Assembly: GCF_009389715.1 (NCBI RefSeq)
Contig: NW_024067677.1
Coordinates: 930,001-994,000, forward strand
DNA length: 64,000 bases
Direction of reading: 5' to 3'
Source of the DNA: Phoenix dactylifera
Taxonomy: Eukaryota > Streptophyta > Magnoliopsida > Arecales > Arecaceae
Shown one piece after another: positions 58,400 through 64,000 of this stretch. Every line of letters starts with the position of its first letter. The first letter of the stretch is position 1. Position numbers and translations under genes: made by a program. The notes under the pieces are model-generated. The model did not search any database and had not been told where the DNA came from. It saw only the letters and a program-made list of their open reading frames with translations.

Positions 58400-60370
58400 T
58401 GTTCCAGCAACCGTAGAAACCCACAAAGTGCATCTGCATCCAATCAATATCAAAGCCAGAGTTAGCCGGTATATATTTGATTACAAATGCTTATTGCAAG
58501 TATAAAGACAATTAATGAGAATTAGTTTCTGATTCATGATCTGTATTAAAACCCAACTCATTTACTTAATCGATCGGTCCATCGATCGGACTAATTAGTT
58601 TTGAGTTAAAAAAAAAATGAACCACTGCTCATTATATGGAGTTTGAGCAACAACAAATAGGCACATGGAAGGCCAAATTTTAGATCTTTGTAGCACTGCA
58701 GAAGCATCAAGTTGCGACATATGCCCACGGCATTGTTCTCATGCAAGTTGGCAGAAAAGAACAAATCCCTCTGCCAACTCAAAACCACTACTCTTGATTG
58801 ATATGGTTTAACAAAAATATCAACCCAAGCGGAAAAGAGCATGTATCATAGATGATTTGGTGAGCTTCTATGAGGTTCATATTTCTTACCTTCCAATGGT
58901 TGGTTACTGCATGTATTTTTGATATACGCATAGTTCTCATAGGCTACTTTGGCAGCCATCATGGAGAGATCCAAGGGATCTGTTTCGCCAAGCCCTGTTA
59001 GCGTCTCCATTAAGGGGAAATAATGGATCCAGGAATTACTCTTGTGGAGATCGGTTCGTCCATCGAGTTGTGCAATAAGCAACCGGAAATTGGCTGCTCC
59101 ACGCCTGGGGATCACAACAGAAACTGCAGGGTATTGATTGGTTAATACTTTTCGTTAAAAGTATGTATGTCTTAAAGGTGTATTATTTGACATGAGGAAA
59201 TACATTATGATACGTCGTAAATACTCCAAAAAAGAAAAAAGAAGTAGGTAGTAATTACTTATATATATGAAAGATTATATTGTAGTTAAGTACAAAAGCC
59301 ATGTGGTGACTCGTTGTGGGACAAGTAGGTGGAAATATCGACTTGCGGTCCCATTTCTTAGGACAAATTTTTAGTTGGTTAGTTGGACCAGGTCCAACGA
59401 ACCAGATCCGGTCTATCTAATAATTTCTCGTTTCTTTAAAAGTTTAAATTCAAATTGTATAAGACATCACCTGCAGGATCTCCTTGATCTATTAAGGATT
59501 GAAGTTATGTTTTCATTTACATGTATGTTTAACATATGTTTTTTGTTTCACACATACACACACAGATTGATGGATAGATAGATAGATAGATAGATGTGTA
59601 TGTATTATAATTATTAAAGGTGTATCATTTGACATGCGGAAATGCATTATGTCGTATATACTCCAAAAAAGAAAAAAGAAGTAGGTAGGTAGTTATATAT
59701 ATGAAAAATTATTTTGTAGTTAATTACAAAAGTCATATGGTGAACCCTTGTGGGACAAGTAGGTGGAAAGATCGACCTTCTACCCCGTTCTTAGGACAAA
59801 TTATTAGTTTGACCAGGTCCAGCGAACCAGATTTGGTCCATCTAATAATTTCTAGTTTCTTACCAGACAGACCAAGTCTTATACAATTTTGAATTCACGT
59901 TGTTAAAGAAATAAAGACCTAGGTTTTCTTTTGATTAAATGGGAGGGGATGAGAACCCACCCTTTATTTTCATTACAGTTAAGCAATATGAGAGATGCAT
60001 CTTGGGGACTTAAGCAATTCACTGAGCAAGCCAACGAGAGAAAACATGTGATGACATTCCAGAATAAGCCTCGTACTCCACCATTAAGGGATACCAAGTT
60101 CACCAAAAACTCAATCACGCGCCCAATCCACCTCATTGGCGTTCTGATCGCCGATAATATCTTCTGAAGAACACACGTCAGGACGGTGACATGGTCAGTC
60201 AGGACACCCTCGAGCCTGCCGGCCACCGAGCTGCTGCTCTCCACAAACTTACAACTGGTCAGATGTCTTCTGAAGATGAGAAGGCTTAGTAGATCCAGCA
60301 GACTTAGTTTCTCATGCCGGTATATCATGTACTCATTCATGTGCCCATCACTAGAAGTTTCACAAGCCAT
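58400..60370 (-). pseudogene. OBL1: Class-3 lipase copy C: exons 1-3 only
   Basis: Exons corresponding to copy B: 60370-60046 (MACETSSDGHMNEYMIYRHE), 59123-58890 (VVIPRRGAANFRLLIAQLDG) and 58433-58400 (MHFVGFYGCWN). Exon 2 has a 4-nt insertion near 58909-58914, changing KNTVTNHWK to a frameshifted KNTCSNQPLEG. The donor of exon 1 has T instead of G before GT. Exons 4 and 5, which hold the whole catalytic triad, are missing; a CACTA fragment follows instead. No lipase can be made. The promoter region with its TATA box (60477-60484) is kept, so a truncated transcript is possible. Confidence 0.9.
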
Positions 60371-60476
60371 TAGGCAAAGTTGGGGGGGGGTGGAAACAGG
60401 AGGGAAGGAAGAAGGGTATTGAGAAAGAAGAGAAGAAGAAGGAGAGGTGCAGCAACCAAAGGAAATTGGAGCACTT

Positions 60477-60484
60477 CTTATATA
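60477..60484 (-). promoter_or_regulatory. TATA box of lipase copy C
   Basis: Minus-strand TATATAAG about 107 bp upstream of the ATG at 60370, in the same context as in copy B. Confidence 0.65.
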
Positions 60485-60905
60485 GAGAAGAAAGCACCTG
60501 AAACTTGCCTAAAACCAGATTACCTGTTTAGCTGCCACACACACAGCAAAATCTAGTAATGTAATGGTATATCTTGTAACTAGTCATATAATAATGTCAG
60601 GATACAAATCATGCATTCATGCGTCGGTTGGATGATGAGCTGCTAAGAAGCTGCCATGCATGCACGTGCTACATGCAGTAATATTAAATTGTTTTGGGGG
60701 GAGTTTCGGTGGAAGAAGGATCTCAAGTCTTCACGCGTGTATGAAAGTTGGCACGAGTGCACGTGCAGGACGGGTAGTAATAAATTGTTTGGGAGGACTT
60801 TTGGGTGGAAGAGTGAGCCCATGTCTTCACACGAGTAGAAGAAGTTCAAGTACAAGTGCAGGACGGAACCACGACCATTTCAATTTTAGTAACGTGGCAT
60901 CATCT

Positions 60906-61010
60906 AAACATCTATTTTCTATCTTGTACTCTTTACTTTCTTTTGATCTAGCTAAATATACTTACATTAGAGTTATATGAAATACCGTTTTTACCAAAAA
61001 AAAAAAAAAA
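60906..61010 (+). mobile_element. LINE-like 3' end with poly(A), absent from the left duplicate
   Basis: TTGTACTCTTTACTTTCTTTTG ... ACCGTTTTTACC and about 17 A interrupt the sequence GTGGCATCA/TCACCATGTAC, which is contiguous (with a short A run) at 39221-39240. Same sequence family as 27836-27920. Fits target-primed insertion of a 5'-truncated LINE after the block duplication. Confidence 0.75.
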
Positions 61011-62928
61011 ATCACCATGTACTAAATGTTTTTCTCCATCCAAATTAGATACTAAATAAATATTGCAATGGGTTGGTGTTTATGAGCAAAAGTTAATGCG
61101 TTAACGTTTGCGGAATTTAAGATGGCAAAGAATCCCACCTAACCATAAGCTTCATCAAAACTACTCAAGGTACATATAAATATGATTTTCTCCATATGGA
61201 TTTGCAAGGCATCTTGTTTATTGTACTCGGTCCTGCACAGATAATAAAGCATCTTCAAAATATGCTCAATGTGGAATGTTAAAGGCTTGTATTTTTCTTA
61301 AAAAAAAGAGAAGAAAACTCACTTCATTCTCTTCTTTTTTGAATCATATAAAACCTAAAGTCTGCAGCCTAGCTCTCTCATGCTAAACAGATAAACTATA
61401 TGTTATAATATATATGTCCTTTATTGGCAAACATTGAGAAGTCAATTGTTAAGGCAAATTTTACTGCAGGACCAGATCAGAATCCTCATCTTATTATCAT
61501 CACTTGATGCTGATATGTGAACTTTTGCAGAATAAAATGAAAGGCCCAAAGTCCATGTTAGACTGCGTTATGTACCTAATTCCAGCTCTTGGCAATTTGG
61601 CAAACATTGAGAAGTCATTTTTGTAAGGCAATTTTGGTGCATGACCAGATCAGACTCCTCGTCTTACAATCATCACTAGATGCTAGTATTTGAACTTCTA
61701 ATGGAAGGCCCAAAGTCCATGTTAGACTGAGTCATGTATCTAATTCCAGCTCTTGCCAAAGAAGTGAAATTTGAGCCACTGCTCTGGGCAAGTAATTTAG
61801 CTTTCTTCTTGCCGATGAAAAATTTTATTAGAATTTTTTTTGCCATGCAGAGGTTCTTCAAGTGAAAGAAAGGGTCCAAGTGTTCACGAAAAAAGAGTGG
61901 GTGAGAGGGAGAATAGAGCATCCTTTCTCTTTTAGTGATGCAGATTGGTAGTTATTTCAAGTAATAACTATCTACTTTTGATGATTTCTTATCTTGATAA
62001 TTTCTTCCTTGGAGGTTGCCGATGGTTTCCTATATGAATAACTCAATCTTATCCCAATAGCTTCCTTTAAAAAGTTAATTCTAGTATTAACATGTGGCTA
62101 AGCACGATTTTTCAATACATAAATGATTAACCAAATCTTGATTGGTCTTCAATTTTTGATCATTTATTATCATCAATTGATGTTCGATTAACTTTTGGAT
62201 GTAAACAAATACTTATGGTAAAAAAAAATGCGAACACGCCATGGCCTAAATTCTTTTTTTTTCTACCCTTTCTAGTTATGTACCATCATTTAGAAATTCT
62301 ATGAATCTCTAATGGGAGAAAGATAAAATATGTTGTTTTTTTTAATGTAAGCAAGAGAGATCCACTATTTTACCATTAAAATAATAAAATAATTTTATCA
62401 AAATCAGATCATACCATAAGTGCACTAGAACATCATATTAACCTAGTATAAGGATTGCATTAGGCTAACTTGAACATGATTAGGCTGGGATTCGAAGACA
62501 AGACTTGTTTTGGATGTGGACTCTAAATTTCTAATTCAAACTCTAATCAACAAAAAAAACTTGTACGCTACATATTTCAAACCCTCTTTAAATATAAGAA
62601 ATTAATTAATCTTCTTATTTATTGAACATTCCCTTCTACTGGGCATCAATGCTCTATAAAACTGGAGATGCATAGTAATTTATTTTTTTTGGTAACTTTC
62701 AGTTTTTAAGCCAGTAATTTCTTTTCTTTGGGAATATATCCATTCCACTGTGCAAGATATTAGACTGAGCGGGACCACACATGTCACTTAGACGCAAAAA
62801 AGCGGCTATATTCCAATTATTGCACTATAATTTCCCCATGAAGATATCATTGTAAAGAAAGCATCGACCCATGAATAATTTAATGTCATGACAAATTAGT
62901 GGGCTCGTATGAACCATGAAGTGTGGAA

Positions 62929-63267
62929 TGTTGGAGTAATTCAAAATTCTAAGCCTATTCTTCCTTCTCTTGTGTTCTTTCTTTAGTCCTACTCAATGGT
63001 CTTTATATAGTCTTCAGCCTTTTTAACCTGGTGAAGTAAAAAAATAGGAAGCTCACATGTGCACGAGCCCAATAGAGGCCCAAGGCAATTTGGCATATTC
63101 GATCCGAAAATGGGTTAACCAAGCGCGTCGTGCTCGATCATCACGCGTAGGGAGGGACCTCCCTCCCGGGCGCATCGCGCTCGATCATCACGCACAGGGG
63201 GACCCCCCTCTCAGACGTGTCGCGCTCGATCATCACGCGCAGGGAGAGACTCCCTATAAGGGTATCA
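62929..63267. mobile_element. 340-bp LTR-like insertion bracketed by duplicated flank
   Basis: Starts TGTTGGAGTAATTC and ends GGGTATCA, as an LTR might, but with no matching 5-bp duplication. Instead, about 30 bp of host sequence (AAAGAAAGCATCGACCCATG / AATAATTTA) occurs both before (62855) and after (63271). Contains three GC-rich repeats of 45-47 bp (GCTCGATCATCACGC at 63132, 63179 and 63224). Confidence 0.6.
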
Positions 63268-63299
63268 AGTAAAGAAAGCATGGATCCATGAATAATTTA

Positions 63300-63843
63300 G
63301 AGCCTGTTTGGTTCGCGGAAAAAGAAGGGGGGAAAGTGTGGTCAATGGGAAAGTAATGAGATGCCTCTTTGAGCCTCTGAACAACCTGATGAACCGCGTT
63401 AAGTGTTTGGTTGGAGTTTTCAAAGGAGAGAGACAGAAAAGTTGTATTCCCATGAGAATATAATTTCCACATTTCATGGGAAAGTCTTTCCAATGAGAAA
63501 CATATAAAAGTTACTTTCCCATGAGGAACATGGGAAAGTTACTTTCCCATGAGGCGGGAATCACTCCATTTTTATTTTTTCTCAAAAAGGCCCTTCAGCA
63601 TTAAAGAAGCATTAAAGAGGCATTAAAGACCTAATTTTTATTAAGGGTATAATAGGAATTATATATAACTTTCCAAGGAAAGTGGATGTTCAACCAAACA
63701 TAAGCACTTTAGAAATTTGTAACTTTCCTATGGTCAACCAAACATGCTAAAAGTACTTTCCTAGGCATCCTCTTCCTAGGAATCTGCTTCCCAGGAATCA
63801 TATTCCTAGAAGGGAAAATGCTTCCCGCGAACCAAACGACCCC
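63300..63843. mobile_element. Tourist-like (PIF/Harbinger) MITE
   Basis: 544 bp flanked by TTA (63297-63299 and 63844-63846). Ends GAGCCTGTTTGGTTCGCGG and CCGCGAACCAAACGACCCC are inverted. Internal repeats of ACTTTCCCATGAG. The left duplicate has the uninterrupted site AATAATTTAATGTC (44847-44860), confirming insertion. Confidence 0.88.
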
Positions 63844-64000
63844 TTAATGTCAAGACAAATTAGTAGGTTCCTATGAAACAGGAAGTGTGGAAAGCATCCA
63901 AAAGCTCCAATGGGCTATTTGATTTTATCTGTATGTCCTTGCATGATAAATATATGCTTGGCAATAGTTAATGACTAGCTACATCAATCTCCATCCTGTA

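Larger units (their letters stand above)
58367..64000. repeat. Segmental duplication, right copy of the lipase B 5' half and upstream DNA
   Basis: Matches 36697-40110 and 43791-45042 with small indels. Differences include a 34-bp deletion near 58385, the LINE-like tail (60906-61010), a 340-bp insertion (62929-63267) and a MITE (63300-63843), all absent from the left copy. It continues to the window edge. Confidence 0.93.

Overview
This is plant nuclear DNA: AT-rich, with spliced genes, long introns and about half the length made of nested transposable elements. The host genes, the GC-rich 5' exons inside the CACTA elements and the retroelement types point to a commelinid monocot. A palm (oil palm, date palm or coconut) is my best guess, but that is inference. 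No operon, CRISPR, tRNA or rRNA gene was seen.

Layout. (1) 1-6476, minus strand: first four coding exons of a Mit_KHE1-family gene (mitochondrial K+/H+ exchange-related), with a 4.8-kb intron; it runs off the left edge. (2) 7009-11343: a Ty3/gypsy chromovirus derivative that kept gag and the integrase tail plus chromodomain but lost most of pol (target duplication TTTTC). (3) 11789-23943: a decayed Ty1/copia element, split inside its reverse transcriptase by CACTA-1 (16369-22108). (4) 24272-38728: two tandem class-3 lipase genes of the oil-body-lipase (OBL1) type on the minus strand. Copy A (24272-29832) has a nonsense codon and a lost splice acceptor. Copy B (34401-38728) looks intact (485 codons, Ser-Asp-His triad). 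(5) 40871-43457: a LARD-like LTR element with target duplication TAAAC. (6) From 46892 to the right edge: a second, damaged copy of the block that begins inside intron 1 of lipase A and continues past lipase B. It contains CACTA-2 (47123-57097, target duplication ACA), a third CACTA fragment (57600-58366) and lipase copy C, which keeps only exons 1-3.

How it fits together. An A-B lipase block was duplicated in tandem. The second copy then lost everything between intron 1 of A and intron 3 of B, and a CACTA fragment marks that scar. Comparing the blocks orders later insertions: CACTA-2, a LINE-like tail and MITEs occur in only one copy. Only lipase B seems able to make a normal enzyme.

Most notable: CACTA-2 carries pieces of two unrelated host genes, the 3' end of a WD40-repeat gene and an exon of a PSK SIMULATOR 1-like gene. 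Both are antisense to the transposase genes, and each sits between direct duplications of the element's own sequence (53/53 and 106/108 bp). A comparable 86/86-bp duplication brackets 940 bp of unknown DNA in CACTA-1. I read this as recurrent insertion of filler DNA during repair of staggered double-strand breaks, and as the route by which these elements acquire genes. I found no wholly new enzymatic system.
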